This document shows positions 34,367-45,011 of a stretch of 64,000 nucleotides of DNA, piece by piece (the first letter of the stretch is position 1; each line of letters opens with the position of its first letter). The stretch is taken from contig CAWDLN010000018.1 of the NCBI GenBank assembly GCA_963803115.1, forward strand, positions 453,355 through 517,354, written 5' to 3'. A program made the translations under genes and the position numbers. The notes beneath the pieces were generated by a model. It had not been told where the DNA came from. It made no database searches and worked only from the letters and a program-made list of their open reading frames with translations. Origin of the DNA: DATBGZ01 sp963803115. GTDB lineage: Bacteria; Actinomycetota; Actinomycetes; Mycobacteriales; Micromonosporaceae.

Positions 34367-35692
34367 GTGCCTGCTGTGCGGGTCGTCCACTTCACCGACA
34401 CCTACCTGCCGCGCCGCGACGGGGTGATCACCTCGATCCGTACCCTCGTCCAGGCGTTCGGCGCCGCCGGACACGAGGCGCTGACAGTGGTCCCGCGCCA
34501 CCCCGACCAGCCGTCGGACCAACCGCTGTTGCGACTGCGGGCGGTGCCATTGGGCGTGGCGGGACTTCGGGTCTCGCCCTGGCCGCTGCGGGCCGCCGCC
34601 TGCCTCGGCACGCTGGCCGAAGTCGCTCGCGCCGAGCCCGACGTCATTCACGTCCACACGCCAGGTCCCGTCGGCCTCCTCGGAGTCGTGGCCGCGCGCC
34701 GGCTAGGGCTGCCGTTGGTGCAGACGTACCACACGGATCTGCACGCCTACGTCGAGGCTTATCGCTTTCCTGTGCCCGCGTTGCGCGCGGGGGTGCGACT
34801 GTATGCCCGTCGGCTTGACCTGCCCCGGCCGCCGGTGCGGCGGGGCCGCTCCAACCGCGGCTGGCGGCCGTCCTCGCGGCCGGGGCGACGCCGCGACGCG
34901 CTCGACGCCTGCAACGCCTTGCTGCTGAGCGACTGCGATGCGGTTGTCGTGCCGACCCGGGCGGTCCTGAACCGGATCGCGCTCCCGGTGCCGGGTGACC
35001 GGATTTTCGTGGTGCCCTCCGGGGTGGCCCCACGGCTGACCACGCCGGAGCAGGTAGACACCTTTCGCCGTCGGTACGGCGTAGCCGACGACCGGGTAAT
35101 CCTGTTCGTCGGCCGGATCAATCGCGAAAAGGGGATCGAGCTCTTGATCGACGCGTTCGCACGGATAGCTGAGCGGCATCTCACGGCGAAGCTGATCTTG
35201 GTGGGCGCGATGTATGAGCCGAGGTGGTACACCGGTCTGCTTCGCCGGGTGGGACCGTCGGTCGCGAGCCGCGTGGTCTGGGTCGGAGAGCAACCAGCCG
35301 AGGTGGTGGCCGCCGCCTACGAAGCCGCCGATGTGTTCGCATTCCCATCCCGTACGGACACGCAAGCGCTTGTGCTTCAGGAAGCGGCCCTGGCCGCAGT
35401 TCCTGTTGTGCTCGCCGATCCCGGCCTGCACGAACTGGGAGCCATGGCCGGTGCCGGAGTGTGCGCCAGCGAGGGCCCGGCCGAGTTCGCCGAGGCGTTG
35501 CTCGGGTTGCTCGAGGACCCAGAGGCGGCCCGCGAGCGTGGTGCCCACGCGGCAACACTGGCCGCCGAACGCACACCGGCCCGGTACTGCGCGGCGATGG
35601 TGGACGTCTATGACCACGCCATCGCGGGCTACGCCGCTCGTACCGGCCAGGGGTCAATTCCGGCGGTGGCGGGTGTCCTACCGGTAGTTTGA
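34367..35692 (+). CDS. GT4-family glycosyltransferase with a scrambled 17-codon stretch
   Basis: A 441 aa GT-B enzyme of family 4 (like PimB/MgtA mannosyltransferases). The N-domain has VVHFTDTYLPRRDGVITSIR and DVIHVHTPGPVGLLGVVAAR, and the C-domain has ILFVGRINREKGIELLIDAF and ADVFAFPSRTDTQALVLQEA (E-x7-E-like donor site). Between 34837 and 34894 the expected Ala/Leu-rich helix (AAGPLQPRLAAVLAAGATP) is found one base out of frame. A base lost near 34836 and one gained at 34894 restore the frame, so only about 18 residues are altered. GTG 34367 or 34376 is the start; the upstream open frame is antisense to deoC. Confidence 0.85.
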   Translation: MPAVRVVHFTDTYLPRRDGVITSIRTLVQAFGAAGHEALTVVPRHPDQPSDQPLLRLRAVPLGVAGLRVSPWPLRAAACLGTLAEVARAEPDVIHVHTPGPVGLLGVVAARRLGLPLVQTYHTDLHAYVEAYRFPVPALRAGVRLYARRLDLPRPPVRRGRSNRGWRPSSRPGRRRDALDACNALLLSDCDAVVVPTRAVLNRIALPVPGDRIFVVPSGVAPRLTTPEQVDTFRRRYGVADDRVILFVGRINREKGIELLIDAFARIAERHLTAKLILVGAMYEPRWYTGLLRRVGPSVASRVVWVGEQPAEVVAAAYEAADVFAFPSRTDTQALVLQEAALAAVPVVLADPGLHELGAMAGAGVCASEGPAEFAEALLGLLEDPEAARERGAHAATLAAERTPARYCAAMVDVYDHAIAGYAARTGQGSIPAVAGVLPVV

Positions 35693-35697
35693 CGCTC

Positions 35698-36330
35698 GTG
35701 GACGTACTCGTCGTTGATCACCCACTCGCAAGGACCCGGCTGACCGCGCTGCGCGATGAACGCACCGACGCCGGGGCGTTCCGCGCCGCGCTGCACGAGC
35801 TCACCACGATGCTGGTCTACGAGGCCGCCCGCAGCATCGCGGTGGACACCTTCCCCATCACGACCCCCGTCGGACCCACCATCGGAAACCGGGTCGCTCA
35901 CCCCCCACTACTCGTCCCCGTGCTGCGGGCCGGTCTCGGCATGTCGGACGCGGCCCTGGCCCTTCTACCCGAGTCCACGATGGGTTTCGTGGGACTGGCC
36001 CGCGACGAGGAGACGTTTGCCCCGCGCGCCTACCTCGAGTCATTGCCGACCGACCTGGCCGGGATCCCGGTGATGGTGCTCGATCCCATGCTCGCCACCG
36101 GCGGCTCGTTGGAGCACTGTGTACGCCTGATCGCGTCCCGTGGCTGTGACGACGTCACAGTCATCTGCGTGCTCGCCGCCCCCGAAGGAATAGCCCGGCT
36201 GGACGCCGCCGGGCTGCCCATGCGCCTGGTGACGGCCGCGATCGACGAGAAGCTCAACGACCGCGCGTTCATCGTCCCGGGTCTCGGCGACGCCGGTGAC
36301 CGCCAATTCGGTGGCATGCCCCGCTTCTGA
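35698..36330 (+). CDS. upp: Uracil phosphoribosyltransferase
   Basis: A 210 aa enzyme making UMP from uracil and PRPP. The PRPP-binding loop is VMVLDPMLATGGSLEHCV, the uracil-binding end is YIVPG-like (FIVPGLGDAGDRQFG), and PPLLVPVLRAGLGM is conserved. GTG 35698 fits the family N-terminus (VDHPLARTRLTALRD). A TAGTTT box (35685-35690) ends 7 nt before it, pointing to a leaderless transcript. It is convergent with the phosphosugar mutase across a hairpin. Confidence 0.95.
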   Translation: MDVLVVDHPLARTRLTALRDERTDAGAFRAALHELTTMLVYEAARSIAVDTFPITTPVGPTIGNRVAHPPLLVPVLRAGLGMSDAALALLPESTMGFVGLARDEETFAPRAYLESLPTDLAGIPVMVLDPMLATGGSLEHCVRLIASRGCDDVTVICVLAAPEGIARLDAAGLPMRLVTAAIDEKLNDRAFIVPGLGDAGDRQFGGMPRF

Positions 36331-36338
36331 TGCAAGTC

Positions 36339-36379
36339 AGGGCACCTTTCATACGGAAATTGGCCATGAAGGTGCCCTT
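36339..36379. terminator. Bidirectional hairpin terminator between upp and the mutase gene
   Basis: AGGGCACCTTTCAT (36339-36352) pairs with ATGAAGGTGCCCTT (36366-36379) apart from one bulged T, with a 13-nt loop. It is followed by three copies of AAGATCACA (36386, 36406 and 36423 onward), the last running into the end of the mutase gene. Confidence 0.75.
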
Positions 36380-36426
36380 CCTAATAAGATCACAAGGAAC
36401 CCGCGAAGATCACAAAACCGCGAAGA

Positions 36427-38079
36427 TCACAGCCCCAGCGCCTCCGCCGTCTCGACCCGGAGGGCGGCCAGGGCGGCAGCCGCTCGCTCCCGCGCCGCCG
36501 GGACGTCGGCGTCGGGGACCGGTTCGCGTACCTCGAGATAGGCCTTGAGTTTCGGCTCGGTGCCGGACGGCCGCACGACAACGCGGCAGGACGCGGTCCA
36601 GACCGTGACGACGTCGGTCTCGGGCGCCCGGTCCTCCCAGCCGGTCACCGGTTCGTCGAGAAGCGACGCCGGCGGCTTGGCGCGTAACACAGACATGGCG
36701 TCGTCGATCGCGGAGAGGTCGTCCACCCGCACCGAGATCTGGTCCGTCGCGTAGACGCCGAACTCACGGGCGAGCTCATCGAGGCGGTCGCCAAGCGTAC
36801 GGAGCTCCGCCTTGAGCCCGGCCGCCAGTTCCGCCACCAATAGGGCCGCGGTGATGCCGTCCTTGTCGCGGACATGGTCCGGAGCCACGCAGTAGCCCAG
36901 CGCCTCCTCGTATCCGTACACGAGCCGGTCCGGATCGGCCCGGACAATCCACTTGAAACCGGTCAGAGTCTCCCCGTAGTCGACGCCGCGGGCCGTGCAC
37001 ACGGCTCGAAGCATCGACGACGAAACGATCGTCGTTGCGTAGCACCCTTGGACGCCGCGCCGCATCAAGTGGTCGGCGAGCAGGACTCCTACCTCGTCGC
37101 CGCGAAGCATGCGCCAACCGCTGCCAGTCGGAATCGCGACCGCGCACCGATCCGCGTCCGGGTCGTTGGCGATCGCGATATCGGCGTTCGCCGCTGCGGC
37201 CGTCCGCAACACAAGGTCCATCGCGCCCGGTTCCTCCGGGTTGGGAAAGGCCACCGTCGGAAAGGCGGGATCCGGCTCGGCCTGTTCCGGCACACTCACC
37301 GGCGGAGCGAAGCCAGCCTGCGCGAAGGCGGCCGCCAAAACGTATTCGCCCACGCCATGCATCGCGGTGTACGCAACTACCAGCTCGGACCGGTACTCAT
37401 CGTCCACAACGGATGGATCCAGCACACCCACGGCACCGTCGACATAGGACTTGATGACGCTCTCGTCCAATGTGGAGAAGTCTTCGCCCAGCGGTACGTG
37501 CGAAAGCTGGCCAACGGCACGGATGGCCGCCTCGATTTCGGAGTCGGCCGGAGGGACGATCTGGGCACCGTCGCCGCCCGGACCTCCCAGGCCGGCGCCC
37601 AGGTAGACCTTGTAGCCGTTGTCCTGCGGGGGATTGTGACTCGCGGTCACCATGACGCCCGCACAGGCGTCGAGCGTCCGAACCGCGTGTGCCAGTACCG
37701 GCGTGGGCAGTACCCGCGGCATGATCAGCGCCCGTCGGCCGACGCCGGCGGCGACGCGGGCGGTCTCCTCGGCGTAGGCGCGGGAGTGGCGCCGGGCGTC
37801 GTATCCGATCACTAGCGGTCGGCCGGTGTCGCGGTCGGCGAGCCACGCGACGAGGCCGGCCGCCGCCTGCCGGACGACCGCGAGATTCATGCCGTTGGGA
37901 CCAGCCCGCATCGGGCCGCGCAGCCCGGCCGTGCCGAAGGTCAGCGGTCCGGCGAACCGATCGGCGAGCTCGGCGGCGGTATCCGGCAGTCCCTCGATGA
38001 CGGCTCGCAATTCGGCCTGGCTCGTTGGGTCAGGATCGTCGGCGAGCCACCGTTCGGCCCGGGTGCGCAGCGCGTCCAC
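36427..38079 (-). CDS. Phosphomannomutase/phosphopentomutase-like phosphosugar mutase
   Basis: A 550 aa alpha-D-phosphohexomutase. The phosphoserine loop is VTASHNPPQDNGYKVYL (Ser147), the metal loop is IANDPDADRCAV (near 308), the sugar-binding loop has GYEEALGYCV, and the phosphate loop is VVRPSGTEPKLKAYLE. The length and FGTAGLRGPMRAGPNGMN start resemble PmmB/PGM2-type enzymes, which can use ribose or deoxyribose phosphates. With deoA and deoC nearby, conversion of deoxyribose-1-phosphate to the 5-phosphate is a reasonable inference. GTG start; a GACAAT box ends 6 nt upstream. Confidence 0.9.
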   Translation of the reverse strand: MDALRTRAERWLADDPDPTSQAELRAVIEGLPDTAAELADRFAGPLTFGTAGLRGPMRAGPNGMNLAVVRQAAAGLVAWLADRDTGRPLVIGYDARRHSRAYAEETARVAAGVGRRALIMPRVLPTPVLAHAVRTLDACAGVMVTASHNPPQDNGYKVYLGAGLGGPGGDGAQIVPPADSEIEAAIRAVGQLSHVPLGEDFSTLDESVIKSYVDGAVGVLDPSVVDDEYRSELVVAYTAMHGVGEYVLAAAFAQAGFAPPVSVPEQAEPDPAFPTVAFPNPEEPGAMDLVLRTAAAANADIAIANDPDADRCAVAIPTGSGWRMLRGDEVGVLLADHLMRRGVQGCYATTIVSSSMLRAVCTARGVDYGETLTGFKWIVRADPDRLVYGYEEALGYCVAPDHVRDKDGITAALLVAELAAGLKAELRTLGDRLDELAREFGVYATDQISVRVDDLSAIDDAMSVLRAKPPASLLDEPVTGWEDRAPETDVVTVWTASCRVVVRPSGTEPKLKAYLEVREPVPDADVPAARERAAAALAALRVETAEALGL

Positions 38080-38130
38080 GGTCGTATTGTCGCCCGTGAT
38101 CGCTGGTTTTGCGTGGCGAAAGTGGCGGGG

Positions 38131-40077
38131 CTAGACGAACCGGAAAGACCGCACCATCTCGTCAAAGATGATCTTGCTTTCGGCGAACCGGGCGTCGGGC
38201 ACGGTCAGATAGAAGGAATAGGCGTTGCCGTCACGAACAATCGCGCGCCAGATGCCGTGCCGCTTCGCGTCGCTCTCACCGCAGGTGTACTCGAGCTCGG
38301 CCGCGGGCAGGTCGGCGAGGGTAGCCTCCCGCAGGCCGACCTCGGTGAACGGGGTCGGGCACCGACTCGGGCTGCGCAGCCCGTTCTCCGCGTTCTGCAG
38401 GAACTTCATGGCAGTCGCGTTCGCCGGCTCGACGTTGATTCGGACCCACCGAGCGCTCTGCGGGTCGGTGTAGTCCACATAGGAGCTGCCCGCGGTGCGG
38501 TTCCAGGCCTGCGGCACGTTGACGGCGATGCCCCGGTCGCGATACTCCTGCACGTCTATGAGTGGGGTCTCGGCTTCGGACGAAGGCCCGTTGCTGGCCG
38601 CCGGCGGTGACTGAGTGCCCTCGTTACTGAACCAGCCCGACCAGGCCGCGATGGCGACGAGCAGGAGCACACCGAGCAGGCCGGCCACGACCACCAACCG
38701 TGAGCGGTTGCGTGGTGCGGCGGCGTCCCGGCCGAGTGCCCGAACTCGGCCGGCTACCTGCTCCGCCAACAACGACGTCTGAGACGGGGCCCGCCGTCGG
38801 CCAACGTGTTCTCGGCGGGGTTCGGCATTCGGGGACCAGCGTCCTCGACCGGCCGTGGTGGCGTCCGCGGCCCATCGCTCGCCCGGGTCCCCGCCTCCGG
38901 CGCCAGCGCGGGTGGCGTCGGCGACCCGTCCGCCACTGCCGGTGTGCCCGGCGCCCGGTTGAGAAGCGGTGCCCCCTTGAGAACCGGTGCCGGATTGGGA
39001 GGACGACGCTTCGCGCAGCCGCGCCAGCTGGCCCGTCAAGGGCTCGTCGGGATCGAGCATCGCCCGACCACCGACCGCGCTGGAGCGGATCGCCGGTGGG
39101 TGAGCGACGGGTGGGCGGATCACCGCGACCGGGTCGGTGTCGGTTGGGTCGACTTCGCGTCCGGAATCCGGGCGAGGCTTCGGTCTACCGGGGCCGAGGG
39201 TGCCGGTGAGCAGCTCCCGCAACTCGGTCCGAGCCTGCTCCACGTTCCATCGCCGTGACGGCTCCTTCTCCAACAGACCCCACAGCACCGGCTTCAGCGG
39301 TCCTGCGAGCCGAGCCGGCCGCGGCGCCTCCTCGACGACCGCGCGCATAGTCTCGAATGGGTCGCCCCGATCGAAGGGTGGCCCACCCTCGACCGCGGTA
39401 TAGAGCGTGACCCCTAGCGAGAAAAGATCGCTGGGCGGGCCGAACGCACCGCCGACGGCCCGTTCCGGGGAAATGAAGTGCGGCGAACCGAGCACCATGC
39501 CAGGAGTCGTGAGATTGCTCTCCGTCGGCAGTCGGGCCACGCCGAAATCCGTGAGCACGCACCGGCCATCGGTGCAAATGAGCACATTGGCCGGTTTCAC
39601 ATCCCGGTGCAGCACGCCCGCCGCGTGCGCGACCTCAAGCGCGCCAAGCATCGCGATGCCGATCTTGGCGACCGAACGAGGCGGGAGCGGGCCGTCGTCT
39701 ATCACCATGTCGGCGAGGCTGCGTGCCTCGAGCAGTTCCATCACGATCCACGGTCGGTTGGCGTCCGTGACGACGTCGTAGACCTGTACCACGCTCGGAT
39801 GCGACAGAGCAGCGGCCGCCCGGGCCTCACGAAGCGTGCGCTCGCACAACGCGTCCTTCTCGGTCTGCGGCATCGTCGGCGGCAGGAGGACCTCCTTGAC
39901 CGCGACGTCACGGCGCAACAAAGTGTCCGACGCGCGCCAGACCGTACCCATGCCGCCGTTTCCGATGGCGGCTTGGAGCTCGTACCGGCCTCCGACGACG
40001 GTGCCCGCCGATGCCCGGTCGTCGGTTGGGGAACTGCCTGACGACGACTGCTCGCGCCACGGGCTCTGCGTCGTCAC
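38131..40077 (-). CDS. Transmembrane Ser/Thr protein kinase (PknB-like)
   Basis: A 648 aa receptor-type kinase. Catalytic domain residues 31-300: Gly loop GNGGMGTVW, Lys61 (VAVKEV), HRDVKPANV (157-165), DFG (177-179), and activation segment to SPERA. A disordered Pro/Gly/Ser linker leads to one transmembrane helix (LVVVAGLLGVLLLVAIAAW, about 470). The extracytoplasmic C-terminal domain (about 160 residues) contains FLQNAENGLRSPSRCPTPF and two cysteines. There are no PASTA repeats. The ligand is unknown. It is divergent from the acyl-CoA mutase gene with a 250-nt gap. Confidence 0.92.
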   Translation of the reverse strand: MTTQSPWREQSSSGSSPTDDRASAGTVVGGRYELQAAIGNGGMGTVWRASDTLLRRDVAVKEVLLPPTMPQTEKDALCERTLREARAAAALSHPSVVQVYDVVTDANRPWIVMELLEARSLADMVIDDGPLPPRSVAKIGIAMLGALEVAHAAGVLHRDVKPANVLICTDGRCVLTDFGVARLPTESNLTTPGMVLGSPHFISPERAVGGAFGPPSDLFSLGVTLYTAVEGGPPFDRGDPFETMRAVVEEAPRPARLAGPLKPVLWGLLEKEPSRRWNVEQARTELRELLTGTLGPGRPKPRPDSGREVDPTDTDPVAVIRPPVAHPPAIRSSAVGGRAMLDPDEPLTGQLARLREASSSQSGTGSQGGTASQPGAGHTGSGGRVADATRAGAGGGDPGERWAADATTAGRGRWSPNAEPRREHVGRRRAPSQTSLLAEQVAGRVRALGRDAAAPRNRSRLVVVAGLLGVLLLVAIAAWSGWFSNEGTQSPPAASNGPSSEAETPLIDVQEYRDRGIAVNVPQAWNRTAGSSYVDYTDPQSARWVRINVEPANATAMKFLQNAENGLRSPSRCPTPFTEVGLREATLADLPAAELEYTCGESDAKRHGIWRAIVRDGNAYSFYLTVPDARFAESKIIFDEMVRSFRFV

Positions 40078-40327
40078 AGCATTGCTCCAGGTTCTTCGGT
40101 GCCGGGTTTGTTCAGCGCAGGCGCGCGGCAGGTGCCAGACCTATCTTGCGTGAGGATGCGCCACAGGAAAAGTCGCTCGCAAGCCGAACCGCCGTTGGGT
40201 CGCCTATCTGTCGTCCTCCAGTCGCAGTCGGTAAGGATCAAGCACGGGTCGGTACGGAGGTGAGTGTGCGTAATCACTGCGGGTACATGGTCCTTAACTG
40301 GCGTTCAGGCTCCTAACATCCCCAGGT

Positions 40328-41899
<1,572 letters not shown>

Positions 41900-42546
41900 C
41901 TGTCCAACAGACGACAGCGGCGGTGTCGGTTCCGCGATTCCGACAAACTGGACGCGACGATCGGTGCATACTGCTTCCTGAGTTGGCGTCACGTATCGGA
42001 AAGCTGGGCTCGACGTTAACCAGTCGTTGATTGAATGAGCCAAATTTCGCCACGGTACGTAACTGGTTACAAGGGCCGTCGCGGACGAGTGCCATTACCG
42101 TCCGTCGTCGACGGCCCGCCCAGCCACCAATCGCGCGCATGACGGCGCCATGACCGTTTGAAGGAGGCGCGGTGGGGCGAGTGTCCGGAGTTGGAGGACG
42201 TCGGGCCGCTCCACAGCGCTTGGCAAGCCTGGACCTGGTCGGCCCCGGTACAGCAAAGGGAGCCGCGGGCAAGGCAAGCACCACGGGCGACTCAGGCACC
42301 AAGGCGACCACGGATACAAGAAGTGGTGTCGAAGGTCACGGTCCGCAGCGAGACAAGAACTTAAATGATATTGCGCTCCGTCACCATGGCGTTAGGCTTC
42401 GTCCGTCCCGCGTTAATGATGTCTATGGAGAACGAGATACGACTGTGACCGGTGCGCTGGCGCTCGCCGCTGGAGCGGGGGGCGGAGAAGAAGCAGAGTC
42501 CGATTCCGCGCCACCGGCAGTGGCGGTAGCTGTGGCTCCCGTCGGG
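41900..42546. other. Long non-coding stretch between mutase and amidohydrolase genes
   Basis: About 650 nt without a convincing gene. Third-position base composition is near random in all frames, unlike neighbouring genes, and the DNA is less GC-rich. A palindrome GTAACTGGTTAC sits at 42059-42070, with a related GTTAACCAG at 42014. AAGGAGG (42161-42167) precedes GTG 42172, which opens a frame joined to the amidohydrolase. Its codon use argues against coding, though a leader or small RNA cannot be excluded. Confidence 0.5.
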
Positions 42547-43752
42547 ATGATGCCGATGGAGACCACGTTGCCGGGTCGACTTGACAGCTGGCTCGCCGCG
42601 CACGAGACGGAGCTGGTCGCTCTTCGCCGTCGCATTCACGCCCATCCCGAGCTCTCGGGGCAAGAGTTCGACACCGCCGCCATGGTCGCGTCCAAGCTTC
42701 GCGCGGCCGGCCTCAAGCCGCGCCTGCTGTCCACCCGCAACGGGGTGATCTGTGACATCGGTTCCGGTGAGCGGATCGTCGCCCTACGGGCCGATCTGGA
42801 CGCCCTTCCGCTGGCGGATGTCAAGAACGTGCCGTACAGGTCCACTGTGGACAACGTCTGCCATGCATGTGGTCACGACGTCCATACCTCGATTTTGGTC
42901 GGAGTGGGTCGAATACTCGCCGAGCTGAACCGCAAGGGCGAGTTGCCCGGCCGGGTGCGTCTGATCTTCCAACCGAGCGAGGAACAGTTCCCCTCTGGCG
43001 CTCCCGAGGTGATCGCCGAAGGTGGATTGAAGGACGTCGAGTCGATCTTCGCCTTGCATTGCTACCCGCAGCTGCCGGCTGGCTCTGTTGCGGTCCGGTC
43101 GGGTCCGATCACCGCCGCCGCGGACAAGCTGGACGTACGGCTGACCGGCCCCGGCGGGCATACCGCTCGACCGCACCTGACCGTGGACTTGGCGTACGCA
43201 CTTGGTCGCGTCGTCACCGAGGTACCGGCGCTGCTCTCGCGCCGGCTGGACCCGCGTGCTGCGGCCAGCCTGGTATTCGGCGCCGTCCGGGCGGGCGAGG
43301 CACACAACGCGATTCCCAATGAGGGCTTCGCTCGCGGCACCGTCCGCGTGCTCAACCCGGAGGCCTGGCGGCGTCTGCCTGAGCTCGTGCCTGCGCTGGT
43401 CCGCGACGTTGTCGCCGGAACCGGCGCCGAGGCGCACATCGAGTACGTGACCGGAGTCCCGCCGGTGGTCAACGACCGGGTCGCTACGGCGATCGTCGCT
43501 GGCGCGGCGGCGGCCGCGCTCGGCGCGGATCGGGTGGCCGAGGCCGAGGTCAGCATGGGTGGCGAGGACTTCTCGTTCTACCTGGAGCAGGTGCCCGGCA
43601 CGATGTTCCGGCTGGGCGTAGGAAAGCCGGGCACGCAGTCATCGATGGACATTCACCAGTCCACATTCGACATCGACGAATCGGCGATCGGCTACGGCAT
43701 CCGCGTCTTCGTGCACACCGCCCTGGCCGCGCTCTCCTCGGGCACCATCTAG
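42547..43752 (+). CDS. M20-family metal-dependent amidohydrolase
   Basis: A 401 aa M20D peptidase/aminoacylase-like enzyme (related to mycobacterial AmiA1/AmiB1, IAA-amino acid hydrolases). Metal-site motifs: CHACGHDVHTS, PSEEQFPSGA, and HCYPQLPAG. The dimerisation domain has TGPGGHTARPHLTVD, and the C-terminal SMGGEDFSFYLEQVPG supplies the last ligand region. No signal peptide. ATG 42547 or 42556 fits the family start (LDSWLAAHETELVALRRRIH). Earlier in-frame starts at 42172 and 42445 are less likely by codon use. It is convergent with the DUF4349 gene across a 56-nt hairpin. Confidence 0.88.
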   Translation: MMPMETTLPGRLDSWLAAHETELVALRRRIHAHPELSGQEFDTAAMVASKLRAAGLKPRLLSTRNGVICDIGSGERIVALRADLDALPLADVKNVPYRSTVDNVCHACGHDVHTSILVGVGRILAELNRKGELPGRVRLIFQPSEEQFPSGAPEVIAEGGLKDVESIFALHCYPQLPAGSVAVRSGPITAAADKLDVRLTGPGGHTARPHLTVDLAYALGRVVTEVPALLSRRLDPRAAASLVFGAVRAGEAHNAIPNEGFARGTVRVLNPEAWRRLPELVPALVRDVVAGTGAEAHIEYVTGVPPVVNDRVATAIVAGAAAAALGADRVAEAEVSMGGEDFSFYLEQVPGTMFRLGVGKPGTQSSMDIHQSTFDIDESAIGYGIRVFVHTALAALSSGTI

Positions 43753-43777
43753 GCTCGTCCGCCGATTTCTTTGCGCT

Positions 43778-43833
43778 GACCTTGGGCGAATGCGCGTGCT
43801 CGGAGATCGAATCACGCGCATATGCCCAAGGTC
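43778..43833. terminator. 56-nt hairpin element, copy 1
   Basis: Two 21-nt arms (43778-43798 and 43813-43833) pair over 19 of 21 positions around a 14-nt loop containing GAGATCGAA. It lies between convergent genes. A second element of the same length and 45/56 identity is at 51500-51555; positions 9-10 of the left arm and their partners change together between copies, which supports a conserved RNA stem. Confidence 0.8.
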
Positions 43834-43842
43834 GTCGCGGTG

Positions 43843-44850
43843 TTAGGGCGTCGGGGCCGGTGTCGGAGGTGGTGGCTGTGGCGGCGCGGGTGGGGTGGCC
43901 GGGGCGAGCAGTGGCGCCGGGGGTCCTGCCGTCGGGCGCGTCCGACTCCGGCGACGGCCCATGAGCCACAGCACGAGCCACAACGGCACGCCGATCGCGA
44001 TGGCCCACGGAAGCAGCCATCCGGCCACCGTCAGTACGATCTTGACCGACGCGAGAAAGCCCTTCCAGCCGCTCTTCAGCCCGGCCATGAAGCCGGTTTC
44101 CGGCTCGTCGGGCCCGACCGCCGGCGCCGCGGGGCCGTGCAGCACCACGGTGATTGTCGCCAGCGCCACCAGCCCGGCGAACTTGGCCCGCCGTTGCTTG
44201 AGCGAGTCGAGGTCGGCCTGGCGGCGAGTCAGCTCGCTCTCGATCGAGACGATCTCAGCGATCGTCTGGGCCCGGGCAAGAAGGTCCCGTACGCGTTGCA
44301 CGCTCGCCTCTTGTGTGGCGATGCGGGCGTCCAGGTCGACCAGGCTGTCCGTGACGTCCTGCGCCTGGACCTGCCGGTTCTCCTCGGTGCCGAGCTTAGC
44401 CATGGCGTCCAATGTGGAGTTGAACTTGTCCGCCGGCACGCGGAGGATCAGGACCGCCTGAGATCGGTCAGCGTCGATGGTTCGGTTGTCGCCGCCGACG
44501 AGGCCACCCAGGCCGACAGCCATCGCGATCGCCCGGTCTGCCGAGCTGGCGACGGCGTCCACCTTGACCGTGATGGTGCCGGTGTAGATGAGTGATCGTT
44601 CGTCGGCCGGCGCCTCGGCCGGCCCTGCCGAGGGCGCTGGCAAGGGCTCTTTGGCGTCCGGTGCGGCTGGTGCCTCGGCGACCCCGCCGGCGCCTCGGTC
44701 GCCGGCCTGGTCGGCGTTGGCGCCGCCCAGCGGTGCGGAGGAGGGAGAGGCGGAGTTGGTGCTGCTGCAGCCGGCGAATGCGAGTGCGCCGGCGAGGATG
44801 GCAACGATCGCCACCGCGATCGGGCCCCGTGAGCGGTGCGGTGCTGCCAT
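43843..44850 (-). CDS. DUF4349 lipoprotein
   Basis: A 335 aa lipoprotein. The signal peptide (IAVAIVAILAGALAF) ends in lipobox AFAGC28. The DUF4349 core (SLIYTGTITVKVDAVASSAD, about 86-105) is followed by a coiled coil (ARIATQEASVQRVRDLLARA, then IESELTRRQADLDSLKQRRA), a transmembrane helix (IVLTVAGWLLPWAIAIGVPLW, about 271-291) and a Pro-rich tail. The function of the family is unknown; an envelope sensing or scaffold role is often supposed. ATG 44850 has GGAGG six bases upstream. Confidence 0.88.
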   Translation of the reverse strand: MAAPHRSRGPIAVAIVAILAGALAFAGCSSTNSASPSSAPLGGANADQAGDRGAGGVAEAPAAPDAKEPLPAPSAGPAEAPADERSLIYTGTITVKVDAVASSADRAIAMAVGLGGLVGGDNRTIDADRSQAVLILRVPADKFNSTLDAMAKLGTEENRQVQAQDVTDSLVDLDARIATQEASVQRVRDLLARAQTIAEIVSIESELTRRQADLDSLKQRRAKFAGLVALATITVVLHGPAAPAVGPDEPETGFMAGLKSGWKGFLASVKIVLTVAGWLLPWAIAIGVPLWLVLWLMGRRRSRTRPTAGPPAPLLAPATPPAPPQPPPPTPAPTP

Positions 44851-45011
44851 GGACGTCCTCCGGGCGGAGTGGGTGGAGTTGGGAGCGTGGCTTAGATGCC
44901 CCCGAGGAGTGGTGCGTTCCGTCAGGGTGCAACCGCAAGGTCACGATCCGGTCTAGGGTTCGTAGAGTCCGCAACTCTTCGAGACGCGCCGAGACCGGCA
45001 AGGAGCGACAG

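Noticed and set aside
42172..42546. 125-codon N-terminal extension of the M20 amidohydrolase
   Set aside because: Third codon positions are near random and the family begins at about 42547-42556; kept only as a possible leader.
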